From Blepharisma stoltei (taxonomy: Eukaryota > Ciliophora > Heterotrichea > Heterotrichida > Blepharismidae), in NCBI GenBank assembly GCA_914767885.1, contig CAJZBQ010000004.1:1155001-1219000 (forward strand): a DNA stretch of 64,000 nucleotides. The letters run 5' to 3'. Both the position numbers and the translations under genes were made by a program. Below, piece by piece: positions 1 to 12,132 of the stretch; the stretch's first letter is position 1; each line of letters starts with the position of its first letter. The notes below the pieces were generated by a model, which saw only the letters and a list, made by a program, of their open reading frames with translations, did not search any database and was not told where the DNA came from.

Positions 1-3000
1 TTTTTCAGCGCTTAACGAAGAAGACTTGGCAAATGATGCTTGGGATTTATCCTTCATGATATTTATATAAACAATATAATTTTTATTTCCTAAATATATA
101 ATTGACTAACTTCAGTATAATTATAAAACTCCCCACAAACCCTCAAATTTTTGAAAAAATAAAAAATCTCGAAGGATACGAAAACTGGGAAAGCCTGCTT
201 GACTCTACCTCTAACCACAAGCTGCTCTACGCTCTACAAATAATTGAATCCTTCATGGAAGACCCTCCAGAAGACGACTTAGCAGCCTTTGAAGAGCGCT
301 GCCAATGGAAAGTAAAATTCTTACAAAAAGGCGGATTTGGGCATCTCTATTCAATTCTCCTCAAATACCAAGCTAATCTTGACATTTTCCAAAAATCCTG
401 CATAGGTTTTGTATTAAAACTTATATGTGTCTTCATTATCGCTGCCTTTTCAGCTGTAAAACCTGACATTTATGAGGTCGTTAAACTTGTCAGAAAACAA
501 AGTGGCGGACTTGAATTAGAAGAAAAACAGCCTGCAGAACCTGAAGAAAAGAAATCTGACAAAAAGGTAAACTTCGGAGAAGAAGGCACCCAAACTGACG
601 AATTAAGCGGATATGCCAGTTTATTGCAAGAAAGCTTGCCAGCTGAGCCACAAAAAGTGGTAGAAGAAGACTCGTCAATGATGAAATACCAAGAAACCCG
701 AGGCTTTAAAGACCTAGTCAATGAAGTTATGATGAATGACCTTGGAGACAGCTTGATTAATAGCGTCGATTTGTCTCTTTTGATGGCAAAACTTATAGGA
801 TTAATGGTAAACACCCTTAAAAATGAAGACTATGAACCTGAAGATAAACATATCATTGATTCTGCATTAGAATTATGGGTCAGCTGCCTTATGCACAAAA
901 ACGAGCTGATACAGTCAGTATATGACTACCAAGGAGAAATGGATGTGTCTGAGTTTACAATAAGAGGATTGACCTTTGCCAAGATGGCGCTGGTGAGAAA
1001 AGCTTTTTGCCAGAGCTTTAAGAGTATCTGTCTTAAAGTGTCTTACCCAGAAAAGATGCCGACACCTTTCTTCTTACTCCCCCTCCAAAGGGAACAAGAA
1101 AAATTTTGTTTTTATGGAGGGGTTAATTTTTTTTTTAAAAAAGATATAGAAATTTCCCATAGATGGCGCTGTTTGCCCTTGATTTGCCCATGAGAAAAAT
1201 TTTTTGGTTTGACCAAACCATATGGGACTGGTCGAACCAAAAAATTTTCCCAGTGGGCAAATCAAGGGAAACAGCGCCATCTATGGTAAATTCTATATAT
1301 AATCAGTTGCGCATATTTCTTAATGTGCAAGACATGAGTGAAATTTCCCCACTTTCAAAAAAAATTCCACATGTAAAGTCTTACATAAATGCAGGCTTCA
1401 CATGTGGAATATTTTTGGCATGTGGGGAAATTTCCCACATTAAGAAATATGTGCAACGGATAATAATAATAATTTTGTATTTAATTTATTTTCAAAATTT
1501 AAAATTGCCAAATTACAAAAATTGGAAAGTAAAAATTAATTTAATTTGTAATATTTATGTTTTTAAAATGCAAGCTGTTTAAATTCAAAAAAAAATAGCT
1601 AGACTATTTAACACTTATATATTATTATGCGTTGCCTAAATTGCTTATCTAGGCTGGCATATTAAAATTTTCTCCAAATTTGGAGAAAATTTTCACACGT
1701 GAAAATATAGAGAATTCGCATGTGGAAATTTTCTTCAAAAGTCGAGAAATTTCCTCATGTGAAAATTTTCTCCAAATGTTGGAGAAATTTTAAAAATGCC
1801 AGGTTAGATAAGCAATTTAGGCAATGCATAATAAAATATTTTTGATTGATTACGGAGTCTGGGTTTTTTTACCCAAAAAATAAGGATTTTTCCAATGGCT
1901 TTTCTCACTTATGAAGGGGAAGCTAGACATTTTGATTAATAGAATGCCTACAGGTATTGTAGATCCAAAAGAAGCTGATCACACCCAGTTTTTCGAGCTT
2001 CTCTGTGAACTTGTAGAACTTGACGTCGCGCAGCCTTCTATTGACTATGAGCAGCTTGCAGTCCACCTGATGAACACTATTAAGCAGCATCCTTATATAG
2101 AAAAACGCAACACCTTTGTATCTGATAAAGTCTTGGTCGGGTATTTAAGCCTTGCAGAGCGTGTTTTTAAGTTTGTCCCTGAGCTGAAAAATATGGCTTA
2201 TGAGAAGAACTTTACCAGAGACTGCTTCTTTGAGCTGCTTTTCCCACCTGAGCAAATTTTTGATAACCTTAAATATGACCCTGAATATGTCCAAGAAACA
2301 GGCCACTTCCAGCCACCCAAAGCAAAAGCAAGGGACACCCGAAATGCAGCTTATAAGCTAATCAATGCCCTTGTACATGACCATTCAGAAAACCTTATGT
2401 CTATTATAGAAGTCCTGGAATCTCTCAGAACTCAAATAACTCCTGTCAAATCCTGGTCATACTCCCCAGCTTCAGACGTAAGATCAAGCCATGGTTATGC
2501 AGGAATCGTCAACCTCGGCTGTATCTGCTATATGATTTCTATGCTGCAGCAGTTTTATATGATCCCACAGTTCAGGTACTCTATTTTAGACGTAGACGAC
2601 AAAAAGGAGCCTACAAATCTAGCTTACTTAAAAGGAGATCCTAATGTAGATAAGTCTAAGCCTGGCTATGATTTAGACGATAATATGCTACATCAGCTGC
2701 AATCAATGTTTTCTTTCCTAGACCTAACTGATAGAAATGCATATAACCCACACCCATGGTGCCAAGCTTTTAAAGACTCCTCAGGCCAGCCAGTCAATAT
2801 CTCAATCCAACAGGATGCTCAAGAATTTCTTAACAGAATTTTCGAAAAATTGGAAAGTGCTTTGAAAAACACAACAAGTAAATATTTGACACAAGGGATT
2901 TTCGGAGGGAAAAACTCAGTCCAGCTTATATGTAAAGAATGCGGAAAAGTCAAAGAAAGCCTTGAAGACTATTATAATCTTTCTGTTGACGTAAAACACT

Positions 3001-6000
3001 CTAAAACCCTATTTGAATCATTAAATAAATACATCCAAGGAGAAACTATTAGTGATTACTCTTGCGAAACATGTGATAAAAAAGTCGATATTACTAAGCG
3101 AGCTCTTTTAGCTGATCTTCCTAATATTTTAATAGTCCATTTGCAGAGGATTGTGTTTAATTTTGATACTTTTGAAAATGAAAAAATTAATTCTAGACTG
3201 GAATTTCCGACGGAGCTGAATCTGTTCCCGTATTCAAAAGAAGGGGTTAAAGTCCAAGAGGAAAAAGAAAAGGTGGAAAAAGAAGAAAAAGAAAAAGAGG
3301 CAGCAAAAGAGCAAGAAACAACTGAGCAGCCGGCTTCAGAAATTGACCAAGAAGACTATAAGTATAATCTTGTAGGCATTGTGCTGCATCTCGGAACAGC
3401 CCAGATGGGCCACTATTACTCATTTATTCGGCACAGACTGCCAAATGGAGAAGCCGACCCTCAGAAATGGTATGAATTTAACGATTCTACCGTCAGAGTT
3501 TTTAAGTAATTTTTATTTAGTCCTGACAATATTGAAAGCGAATGCTTTGGAGGAGCTCAAGATTTTGGAGGAGATGATTTTTCTGCGACTTGGCTGAAAA
3601 GCTTCAAGGAAAACTCAAAAAATGCTTATATGTTGGTATATGAAAAGAAGAGAAAGCATCCCTTAAAAATATTGAAAGCTCCCGTCCTAGAAGGTGATAG
3701 TACCACTTCCCCTAGGAGTGAGGAGGAGTTTGAATTGCGGAACTTTAACGACTTGAGACGTACTATGCCTTCATCCATATATCAAAGTGTACTGAAGGAT
3801 AATGAAAAGTATTATTTTCTCTATTAATTGTGACTAAAATTATAAATAATACAATTTTATAAATATTTAGGGAAAATAACATATATGTTTGAACGAAACT
3901 TATACAGCGCTGAATTCTTCAACTTTTTTGTAGAAATTATTAAAAGTGCTGAAGCAAGCTTCACTGATTTGAGCGCCATTGGAGCTGATTTCGCGCTAGA
4001 AGTAATGTCTCATGCATACCACAACCGAGCACTTCCTGACCTAGTAAAAGTCATTAAAGACCTGTTCAGCGAATTTCCTGAAAGCTGCGAAAAATGGATG
4101 CTGAAGAAAATGTCTTTGACTAAAAGACTTATTACAGACAACAGTATGTACTCAGTCACGCAATTACTCCTAACCTGTGTTGAAAAAACAACCCGATCTG
4201 CCCTTGCAGACTTATTTTCATTTAGTTTGAACTTATTAGCGAAACGAGACTTTTCTGATAACTCTATAGCAAAAATCTTTATTGACGGCCTATTGAATTT
4301 GATCCCACAAGACATCTCAAAGCACTGGACAAGATTCCAGCAATTCTGGGAGGTCATAAAAGATTTTGCTGCAGAAAGCCCTGAGCATGCTTTATATTTG
4401 ATTCACAAAGGAGTTATTGGAACTTTCTTAGATTTCTATTTAGGTAATAAATCCCCTCTACTAAAGCCAGGAGAAAATAGGCAGGCTCTTGGAAATAAGC
4501 TATGGACCCCTAATTTTGACCCACTGATACAAATTATTGCGATCCTTGATAAGTACTGTGCGACAAATGTGGTTGATGGACAATATAAGCTGACATATGA
4601 AGAAAAATCGTGCTTGCTTGATAAGGAGACTTATGATAAAACACTGAGAAATGGGTATGATGGAAAAGCGCTTTCAGAAATTGTGTCTCATTGGAGCTAT
4701 GAAGATAAAGAGTACTCACAGATGATCGCACAGATTATCCTTAAAGGGCTTAATGAAATAGAATATGAAGAAGTTAAAGGATTTTACGAAGTCCTAGAAG
4801 AATTTCTGACCATAAAAGACAGCTTAACCAGTAATTATCTATTTAGAACACCGTATTGAGTGGATCATGGGCTTCCCCACCTTAGTGAAAATCAACCGAG
4901 CTGACTTAATGTATCCTTTCTTCGGGAGCTCCATAATTACTGCAATTGACGACGAAGTCGTCACCTATTCCACCACCCTTTGCTTTGGCTATACAATTTA
5001 TGACGCTGCTGAAAGTGTTTTATCCTTAATTTGGAAGCACAGACGAAGATGGGACCATTACTGCATCATGAGTATCAAGCATCTCCTTGGAATCTGCCTT
5101 AAAAACTCTGAGCTTGCTAACTATATCAATAACCTTCCTCCTGCAACTTATCAATATAAACATTATATTGACTGAATTGAAGAATATATCGCCAATTATA
5201 AAAATTATTCCTCGTCCTATGTCTCTTATGGATCCAGCTCTTATTCCACTAAAAAAGAAGACCACAGTATTGACGCTTCTAAGTATTTACAAGAATTTAA
5301 AGAAAAATACCCATCTGAGAACAAAGAAATGTTTATACTAGGCAGGACGACTAAAAAAGAAATCGCCAGTCAAAGTGAGCATGAAGATGTACTGTTAACA
5401 GTCACAGAATATACAACACAATGGGGCAGAAGTGAGCCGGATGGCAAAAGAAACCTGGCGCTGCCTACAAAACCATTGAGAAGTGAGCTGAACATAAAAG
5501 CATCTTATTCAAGCTCAAGACCTGCAGGAATTAATGTAGATTCTCAAGGATACAGCTACACCAATACTAATGCCTCGTCTTATGGGTCTTATCCTTATTC
5601 AAACTTTAATTATCCTTCTACAGATGAAAAAGTTCCATACGGCCCAGCACCTCCTGGGAAGACTTCAGGCTCCCAATCCAATGCATACCTACAGCAAAAG
5701 CACGCTGACGAAGAATGTGAAGAAGAAACCACTGATGAAGCAGTCCCTATTTTCCCAAGCCCAGGTGGAAGCTTTAACACCCCAGCTGAAGAGTACCCCA
5801 AAGTCCAAATTACAACCCAAGAAGAGCCTAAAGAAGAGCATAAAGAGGAAGAAGAAGACCACGACAAGCTTTTCTTTGAAGACCAAACCATCATGAGATT
5901 TGAAGTTTACAATAGATCAAGCGACCCTGTCAGGGTAAACTTGCAGATTCACTCACCTGATGAAAACCCTAATTACTTGTACCCGTCAACTCCTATTTTA

Positions 6001-6336
6001 ATTGAGCTTTCCGCACATACGTTTAAAGACTTGATTATTTTGACCAAGAAAAATCCAAGCTTGCCATGGGGAGACTTGAAGTATGATTTTAGCACGTCTG
6101 AGCCGAAACCGTTTGCGCTGAAATCAGAGCCAAGTGAAGATTATTATAAAGAAGGCAGAGATGTTGCATATTATCTGGGTGATGATGTGGCGGTTAATAT
6201 TAGTGATGTGGGGTCAGAAAATGAAGATACGAAAGCGCCGACTGGGAAGATTGCGTGTCCGATGTGCACTTTTCATAATGACAGTGGAGCCTTGAAGTGT
6301 GAGATCTGTGGAAGCATCTTTAGAAGTAAGGGATAA
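1..6336 (+). CDS. USP9X/USP34-type ubiquitin C-terminal hydrolase with C-terminal RanBP2 zinc finger (5' end outside window)
   Basis: Cleaves ubiquitin from substrates. After removing three TA-bounded inserts and two introns, frame is open for about 1,775 codons to TAA at 6334. The USP core starts near 2500: Cys box with motif CYMISMLQQ, two CxxC zinc knuckles (about 2935-2945 and 3062-3075), the LVGIVLHLG...GHYYSF His box (3368-3428) and WYEFND. The usual Asn of the GNTC motif is Cys (GCIC), but the catalytic Cys is present. A Glu/Lys-rich insert lies at 3250-3350. The C-terminus has a RanBP2-type finger, CPMC...CEIC (6256-6312), a plausible ubiquitin-binding module and unusual for this family. 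Introns are at 3506-3520 (15 nt) and 4831-4846 (16 nt); TGA at 5173 encodes Trp. Inserts are at 62-119, 1077-1925 and 3812-3883. Confidence 0.9.
62..119. other. IES (58 bp, TA-bounded)
   Basis: It contains in-frame stops in the deubiquitinase gene. Excision from TA 60-61 to TA 118-119 gives ATG-ATA-ATT-ATA-AAA and leads into the LPTNP motif of this family. A neighbouring TA pair would also fit the frame. Confidence 0.65.
1157..1286. repeat. Nested inverted repeat with CCATAGATGGCGC arms
   Basis: Arms of about 37 nt start CCATAGATGGCGCTG and return as CAGCGCCATCTATGG. Each arm continues through TTGCCC/GGGCAA-type sequence. The loop holds a second symmetric part around GGTTTGACC. It is probably a small MITE inserted in the larger IES. 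Confidence 0.8.
1316..1457. repeat. Nested inverted repeat (TTTCTTAATGTG arms)
   Basis: The left arm TTTCTTAATGTG returns as CACATTAAGAAA, with further paired blocks GGGGAAATTT and CCACATGTAAAG / CTTCACATGTGG. It is a foldback element inside the IES. Confidence 0.75.
1624..1833. repeat. Inverted-repeat element, family E copy 1
   Basis: The terminal arm is ATTATGCGTTGCCTAAATTG, followed by CTTATCTAGG, and the reverse complement closes at 1833. A second, shorter copy lies at 28463-28594, so this is a dispersed family. Several AAATTTTCTCC-type internal repeats lie between the arms. Confidence 0.85.
3812..3883. other. IES (72 bp)
   Basis: TA 3810-3811 to TA 3882-3883 joins AAG-TAT-ATG-TTT-GAA in frame. 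The unexcised sequence has TAA at 3825. Confidence 0.8.
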
Positions 6337-6715
6337 AATTAATCTCTTTAGATATTATATCTAATGATAAGGAATAAAAACTTTTCTATTTGTGGCTGCT
6401 ATCATATCTTCATATAATTAATTGGATAAAAGCTATGCTTTATTTATTAAACAAGCTATAAATTTTTCAAATATTTTATTTTCATATAAATCTCCCATAC
6501 CCAATAAATTCTAGCTAAAAATACTTATAAAATTTCAAAAAAATTAGAAAGCAAAATCTGGCTCACTTGAATAACCCCCAGCCTTAATTTCTAATATCTC
6601 CTAAAGATAGCTTAAATTCCCATCAATCTCCAATAAAATCCTCAAAGATTCTTTCTTATGAATATCCATTTATAAATTCTTTTATTTCTAAACTTTCATA
6701 TATATTTAAATTAAA
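6337..6715. other. Intergenic, AT-rich
   Basis: No ORF, repeat or RNA gene was recognised between the deubiquitinase stop and the Myb start. Confidence 0.6.
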
Positions 6716-7660
6716 ATGGCAACATTAGAAAACTCAAATCACAGATCAACCCGAAAGACCAAGGGAAAAGAATACAATTGGACCATCGACGAGTCATCAG
6801 GAATGGGAATCAAGACAGGACCTTGGACTGAAGAAGAAGATGCAATGGTAATCAAACTTGTAAGCAAAAATGGTCCTCAAAAGTGGAGTTATATCGCAAG
6901 ACATCTACCTGGACGTATAGGAAAACAATGCAGAGAGCGCTGGCATAACCATTTAAACCCACACATACGGAATGACACTTGGACAGTCAGTGAGGAGTGG
7001 CTTTTGTTTTTATATCACAAAACTCTAGGGAATAGATGGGCAGAAATTTCAAAGATCCTTAGAGGTAGAACTGACAATTCAATAAAAAATCATTGGAATT
7101 CTTCAATGAAAAAAATAATCCCTGAGTTCGCTTGCAAATATGATGTGCTTATTCGATATCATGGCCACGATGATGAGTCCCATGTATGTGTCGAGCATTC
7201 TTTTGAAGATTTAAGCAGAAGGAAACGAGGCAGGAGATCTACTAATGAAGCCACAGAGCAGTGCGAAATTTACTGTATGCAAGCCCATAGACAGATTTTA
7301 GCTGAAGCTTTAGAAGCTTATCAGCGAGAAAGCTACTCCTCTGATGACAGCAAAGAAAACACCCCTTCGACTCCTTTGATGCACAAAAAGAGAATTTCAG
7401 CTGACTCAACCCCAGTTTATAAAGTGTATGGGCCTTCAAATGAAAATGAAGACGTAGCTTTTCAGTTCACACCTATAGTGAGTCCTCCAGCCAAGACTAA
7501 TTTAACTGCTTTTTATACTTCGAGCTTCCTTACGGATACTACAGCTAGCACAAATACGAACTCGTACAGCTTGAGAACACCTGACCAGAGCAAGTCACCA
7601 TGCTCAGTACTTTTTGAAAGTCCAAGCTTTATGCTCAATTTTGATGCAAGTCCACAATAA
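6716..7660 (+). CDS. R2R3-type Myb DNA-binding protein
   Basis: A predicted transcription factor of 314 residues, uninterrupted by IESs or introns. Residues about 31-85 form one Myb repeat ([15 protein letters not shown]...W...[15 protein letters not shown]) and about 86-135 the second ([15 protein letters not shown]...NRWAEISK...[10 protein letters not shown]). The tryptophan ladder, recognition helices and KNHW signature are those of R2R3 Mybs, so sequence-specific DNA binding in the nucleus is expected. In the second repeat the first Trp is kept (TWTV) and the acidic cluster is weaker than usual. The C-terminal half is Ser/Thr-rich with several S/T-P sites and no recognised domain. ATG at 6716 follows an AT-rich leader. 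Confidence 0.9.
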   Translation: MATLENSNHRSTRKTKGKEYNWTIDESSGMGIKTGPWTEEEDAMVIKLVSKNGPQKWSYIARHLPGRIGKQCRERWHNHLNPHIRNDTWTVSEEWLLFLYHKTLGNRWAEISKILRGRTDNSIKNHWNSSMKKIIPEFACKYDVLIRYHGHDDESHVCVEHSFEDLSRRKRGRRSTNEATEQCEIYCMQAHRQILAEALEAYQRESYSSDDSKENTPSTPLMHKKRISADSTPVYKVYGPSNENEDVAFQFTPIVSPPAKTNLTAFYTSSFLTDTTASTNTNSYSLRTPDQSKSPCSVLFESPSFMLNFDASPQ

Positions 7661-7858
7661 TCGAAATTCAATATTTAATAAATTTAGTTTTAACAGCCAG
7701 CTATATATGAATTATTTATATCAATATACACTATTATTTTTTTTTTGCTTATAATTTCTATTCATGTGCCAAATTTTATTTCTGATATTTGCTTGTCTTA
7801 AAAAAAATTAAAAAAAAATAATTGTTCTAATAAAAATTTTTTACTGTATTTATCCAAA

Positions 7859-9550
7859 TTAAGTCAGCTTGTTATCAGCTTCTTCTTTGCCGCCTTTAAT
7901 GAGCTGCTCAATATTCGCCTGCGTCATCAATCTTTCAATTGTATTCTGTGCATTTAAAATCTTATCAAGATTTTCAGTCATCATCTGCTGATTCCCAATC
8001 AACTCTTGTAGTCTTTCGCCTATATAATCAATATCAATAATTTCTTTCCTAATATCATCAATATCAGAAATTAATTTCTGTTCTAGCTGAACCAGCATTT
8101 CTGGAGGCGGCAAATATCTTGTATTTGCAACACTTGTATCTCTTTTAAAATAATGTATATGTCTCCTCAAAAGTGCTCCATAAATAAATACCCTTCTTAA
8201 ATAATTTGCGCCTCTTTTTCTCATAAGTGCTTCTTTTAGCTTAAAAGTGGCTTTTATTACATTAGATGCCTTGTGCCTTACATCGCTGTTAGCTTTGACT
8301 TTTTTTATCATATAATAAGCTTTGGTTTCCTCTTTGCTGAACATTGTAGCAACTGTTAAGGTAACCACATATAAAGAAACCATGACTAGCCCAGCTATTG
8401 CTGTAAATAACATTAAGGCTCTTCCAAAGTGAGTGGAGGGGTAACCGTCTCCGTAGCCGACTGTCGTCATTGTGACAACAGTCATCCACCAGCCATTTGT
8501 GAGGTAGTCAAAATTCAGCCTTGACTTTGTGGTCGAGACAAATGGGCGCTCTAAATCTCTTACAGCATAGCCTATACAAATGACGAGAGTTCCAATTGCG
8601 GCGGACAGGATGATGTGGGGCTGGTATTTTAAGTCAGCTTTTAGGGCAAAAAACACGTTTGTGTTGACTCCGAGCTTTTTTCCTTCTTTAAAAGACTCAT
8701 TGCTTAGTCATATAGAAAAATGTGTATATACTTTTTTTCTTAATTTGGCTATTAAAAAAATTAATTTTTGTCTAAAGGGTTTGTTAGCGCTGAGAACTAT
8801 AAACCCTTAAAATAAGAAAAACACGCAAAATCGTTAAAACTGCAATAATCACGTCATATGAGTACACGTATTTTCCATTAAGCATAGTCCCTGAAAACGT
8901 AGAGTCAAAATAAGGCGGACAAAAAATTCCCATAATGACCATTTCAGGGACCATTGCTTGTAAAAGGTTAGAAGTCTTCAATGTACTTTGTGGAGGAACT
9001 TGCTTTCGGATTTTCATTTTGTCAAGCTCATAAAGGTAGTGTTGATATATTAAGCATACTATCCTCTCATCGGGAGGACAATACAACAATAATTAATGAT
9101 GTTTTTTATTTTATATAGAAAATTGGGTATAAATCGAATAATTTAAGAAAAAAAATATTTTTTAAGGGATAAATAAATCTTACGAATCACCAATGTAATG
9201 CCGATGTTAGTGACTCTCATTGAAGTCACATAATCGTTGCTTTCATTATGGCTTTTTGTTATTGCACATTCCCCAGCTGAACATTTAGTATCCTGCTTAT
9301 AAAACTCTTCACTCTAAATAGAAGCTACTTCATAATAGACGATCATAATTGACGAAAATGCAAGGGCTGCATTAATCAAATCAATTTTAAGCTGCTTTTT
9401 ACACACGAATTCCAGTGAGTTCCCAAGAGTTCCTTTCGGGACAACTTTTCTGAGGTCTGTTTTTAGCGTATTCTTATGGCTGATTATTTTTTTGGGTTCT
9501 TCAACCCTTGATAAATCAAAAGTTGTGTCATCTCTGACAGAATCACTCAT
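7859..9550 (-). CDS. Small-conductance Ca2+-activated (SK-type) K+ channel
   Basis: A 499-residue six-TM potassium channel of the plasma or organelle membrane. Order: N-terminus with S1 (LINAALAFSSIMIVYYE), S2/S3 region, S4-like segment (DVIIAVLTILRVFLILRVY), S5, pore helix and selectivity filter TMTTVGYGDG (about 8450-8475), S6, and an SK-type post-S6 calmodulin-binding region (KAYYMIKKVKANSD...RRVFIYGALLRRH) ending in a coiled coil. The start is ATG at 9550. A 15-nt intron lies at 9314-9328 and IESs at 9082-9173 and 8713-8797; removing all three leaves exactly 500 codons. TGA at 8708-8710 encodes Trp. SK identity rests on the layout and post-S6 helix; Ca2+/calmodulin gating is inferred. Confidence 0.88.
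8713..8797. other. IES (85 bp)
   Basis: It lies in the SK channel gene between S4 and the linker. TA-to-TA removal joins LRVY to I-W(TGA)-LSNES in frame. Confidence 0.75.
9082..9173. other. IES (92 bp)
   Basis: It lies in the SK channel gene. TA-to-TA removal joins RKI-Y-CPPDER in frame and drops a TAA stop. Confidence 0.75.
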
Positions 9551-9749
9551 ATTGGCTATTTATCCATTTTTATTAAAATTCCTTAAAATTTTAGCTATTT
9601 TTGCCTTATTTTATATAAAATTCATATTTTTATCTATGTCTATCAAGAAACACTTATTAATTTTTATATAATTTTCAATGATTTAAAAAAAGTAGGCAAG
9701 AGTTTCACATAAATCACTATGAAAAAATTTAAATATTCCAAGAATAATT

Positions 9750-10286
9750 ATGGGCTGTGGAGGAAGTAAAAAAGATACAAATGTTGTCCCACCTAAAATA
9801 GGTGAAAAAGAAACGATTGCAAGTGGAGCTTATGATCCAGGCTCAAATAAAATTAAAAACGACGAAATCCCTGATGAAGAAGCAGTTGTATTAAATGACG
9901 CAAAAGTGCTGAAAAAGAAACCAACTGACTATAGAGAGAACCTAGAAGAGCCAAAAGCACCAATTGTCGTCCCAGTTAAAAAAGAACCCCCACTTCCTCC
10001 TAAGAGTGGGGCTGAAGAACCAAAAGCAAAACCTCTGTTTCAGGAACAAAAAAGTGAAAATGTCCCTGTAAATAAAGCGATGACATTTCAGCAACCTCCA
10101 CGGCCACCTTCAAAACTGCCACCTATTAATGAAAAACCAAATTTTCCGAACTTGAAACCTGAGTTTGATTTCGATTTTCTAGAAGAAAACGATAAGTCAG
10201 GAAGAGGAGGAACTGAGGCACAGAAGAAAAATGCAGAAAAAATTGTTATCGTTGACCAGCTGCTGGAGGAATTTAACGATATCTAA
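9750..10286 (+). CDS. Small acidic protein with N-terminal lipidation motif
   Basis: A 178-residue protein starting MGCGGSKK. Gly2 with Ser6/Lys7 is a classical N-myristoylation context, and Cys3 is a likely palmitoylation site, so membrane attachment is expected. The rest is disordered and rich in Lys, Glu and Pro, with a polyproline stretch (EPPLPPK) and a second Pro-rich segment around residues 110-125. The C-terminal 25 residues are more ordered (AEKIVIVDQLLEEF). There is no catalytic domain. Many ciliates encode short MGCxxS proteins; the function is not known to me. Confidence 0.75.
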   Translation: MGCGGSKKDTNVVPPKIGEKETIASGAYDPGSNKIKNDEIPDEEAVVLNDAKVLKKKPTDYRENLEEPKAPIVVPVKKEPPLPPKSGAEEPKAKPLFQEQKSENVPVNKAMTFQQPPRPPSKLPPINEKPNFPNLKPEFDFDFLEENDKSGRGGTEAQKKNAEKIVIVDQLLEEFNDI

Positions 10287-10508
10287 AATTTATACAATAG
10301 AAATTGAGTTGATAAGAAAAGTTGTTAAAGTTTAAGAGAAAAATACCTTTTAAATGGAAAGTGGTTAAGTGTATGGCTGTTTCTTTTGTTTTTAAATGGA
10401 TTGATTAAATTCATTTTATTTTCTTATTAAATTTAGGATTAGAGATTTTTTGATAGAAAATTTTAATTTTGTAACGCTGCAGGAAAAAACGCAAAAGCCA
10501 AGATCTTA

Positions 10509-10871
10509 CTCCCCCCCTCCGTGAGTGAACAAAAAAATTTTGTTCACTCACGGAGGGGGGTTAATTTTTTTTTTTAAAAAAAATTATATATAAAATTTTA
10601 AAAAAAAAATTTTTTCGAAATTTAAAAAATCCTAATTCGCAAAAAAATGGAAAGCAAATATTAATTTAATTTATAAAATGTATGTTTTAAAAAGCAATTC
10701 GTTTAAAATTAAACAGAATTAGCTCTAGATTTCATCATAATAATTATTATTTATATATCAAAATTTCTTTCCATAAAAAATTTTTCTATTAAAAAAATTT
10801 TTGTTCACTGGGTTTTGGGCAAAAAATAGCGATTTTTCTAATGGTTTTGTTCACTCACGGAGGGGGGGTTA
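10509..10871 (+). mobile_element. MITE family A, copy 1 (intergenic)
   Basis: The left end is a hairpin: CCTCCGTGAGTGAAC, a short loop, then GTTCACTCACGGAGG, followed by TTAA and a T/A-rich run. The middle is AT-rich with a conserved TTAGCTCTAGATTTCAT block. The right end carries GTTCACTGGG, GGGCAAAAAATAGCGAT and a final copy of the terminal repeat. No transposase is encoded. Confidence 0.88.
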
Positions 10872-10986
10872 ATATTCTTAACCAATTCAAATAATAATTA
10901 CGAAGACTGGAAGCTATTATAGAGAGTGTTTTTAAAATTGGAAATTTAATAGGGAATTTAATTTAATTCCCATTTATAATTGTTTA

Positions 10987-11375
10987 CTCCCCCCCCCCCC
11001 CTCCGTGAGCGAACAAAAAAAATTTTGTTCGCTCACGGAGGGGGGTTAATTTTTTTTTTTAAAAAAAATTTATATATAAATTTTATAAAAAAATTTTTTT
11101 TCGAAATTTAAAAAAATCCTAATTTGCAAAAATTGGGAAGCAAATATTAATTTAATTTGCAAAATTTATGTTTTAAAACGCAATTTGTTTAAAATTAACA
11201 GAATTAGCTCTAGATTTCATTATACTAATTATCACTTATATATCAAAATTTTTTTCCATTAAAATTTTTCTATTAAAAAAAATTTTTGTTCACTCACGGA
11301 GGGTGGGTTTTTGGTCAAAAAAATGCCGATTTTTCTAATGGTTTTGTTCGCTCACGGAGGGGGGGGGGGGAGTTA
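10987..11375 (+). mobile_element. MITE family A, copy 2 (intergenic)
   Basis: Same plan and orientation as the copy about 115 bp upstream. It starts CTCCCCC after TA 10985-10986 and ends GGGGAG before TTA 11373-11375. The terminal motif uses GAGCGAAC rather than GAGTGAAC, a variant shared with the copy at 59336. Confidence 0.9.
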
Positions 11376-12129
11376 GCTAATAATATGGACATCCAAAAGC
11401 TAATAATATAGTCAAAGCTTTTTTGGGAAATAAATCATAAAATTTATATCATGCTGGCCAGCTTATCAATTTAAACCCCTTCAATTTTGCTTCCTTTTTC
11501 CATTTAAAGCTTAAAATCTCTTCACTATCTTTAACTGTCTGTCGTCTTTGCATAGCCCTAACTATAGCAAAATCTGTATAATTTATCTTAAACCACTTAA
11601 AAAGATTGATACTTTTTAAAATTTTCAATTAAAAAACCCTAAACAATTTATTTACCTAACCAAAATCTTCAAATCCATAAATCCTTTCAAAAAACGCTTT
11701 CTTCCTGCCTTTCTGATACAAAGCCTTTTATCTCTTCCGTATTCTGATTAAAAAACGTGAGCATATTTCCACATTTGCCAAAAGAGTTAAAGAAATTTTA
11801 ATGCCATTAAAAAGTTCACCAGACTTTGGGAAGCTCTCTAGGACTTAAATAATTTATAGGAAGCTCAAAAAGCTTATCAATCCCTAATAGTATGATATTT
11901 ATATGAAAATTTTTAACATAACTTATTGTGAGTTTTACCAGCATTGGTGATAAATGACATTTTTTGGTCACCTGAGAGCTCTGTGCTTCAAAAACTGGCT
12001 GATTTGGAAAAGAGAATGAGTTGGGTCCACACTTTATGTTTAAAATTTTTCGGATTTATTATACAAATGGTTTTTTGCCAATCAATAATATAATGTAAAA
12101 TTTTCTAAATAGTTCTCAGAAAATGTCTC
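11376..12129. other. Unassigned AT-rich stretch upstream of ABCA transporter
   Basis: I see no convincing ORF. It probably holds the 5' exon and leader of the ABCA gene: an ATG at 12067 and short open pieces up to 12132 could be its N-terminus, but I could not join them unambiguously. Confidence 0.4.
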
Positions 12130-12132
12130 TGA

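Larger units (their letters stand above)
1077..1925. mobile_element. Composite IES: hairpin-ended MITE carrying nested palindromic elements
   Basis: It interrupts the deubiquitinase gene. TA 1075-1076 to TA 1924-1925 restores ...TPFFL/DILINRM in frame. The left end starts CTCCCCCTCC and folds back on itself (1077-1115). The right end has the same plan as the other MITEs here (GGGTTTTTTTACCC, then AAGGATTTTTCC). Three smaller palindromes are nested inside (1157-1286, about 1316-1457, 1624-1833). Confidence 0.85.

Noticed and set aside
470-814. Minus-strand ORF (114 codons) opposite the deubiquitinase
   Set aside because: It is a shadow of the coding frame on the plus strand.
4854-4870. Reading through TGA at 4857 as Trp in the deubiquitinase
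   Set aside because: The frame after it fails soon; a 16-nt GT-AG intron at 4831-4846 gives a better protein without that codon.
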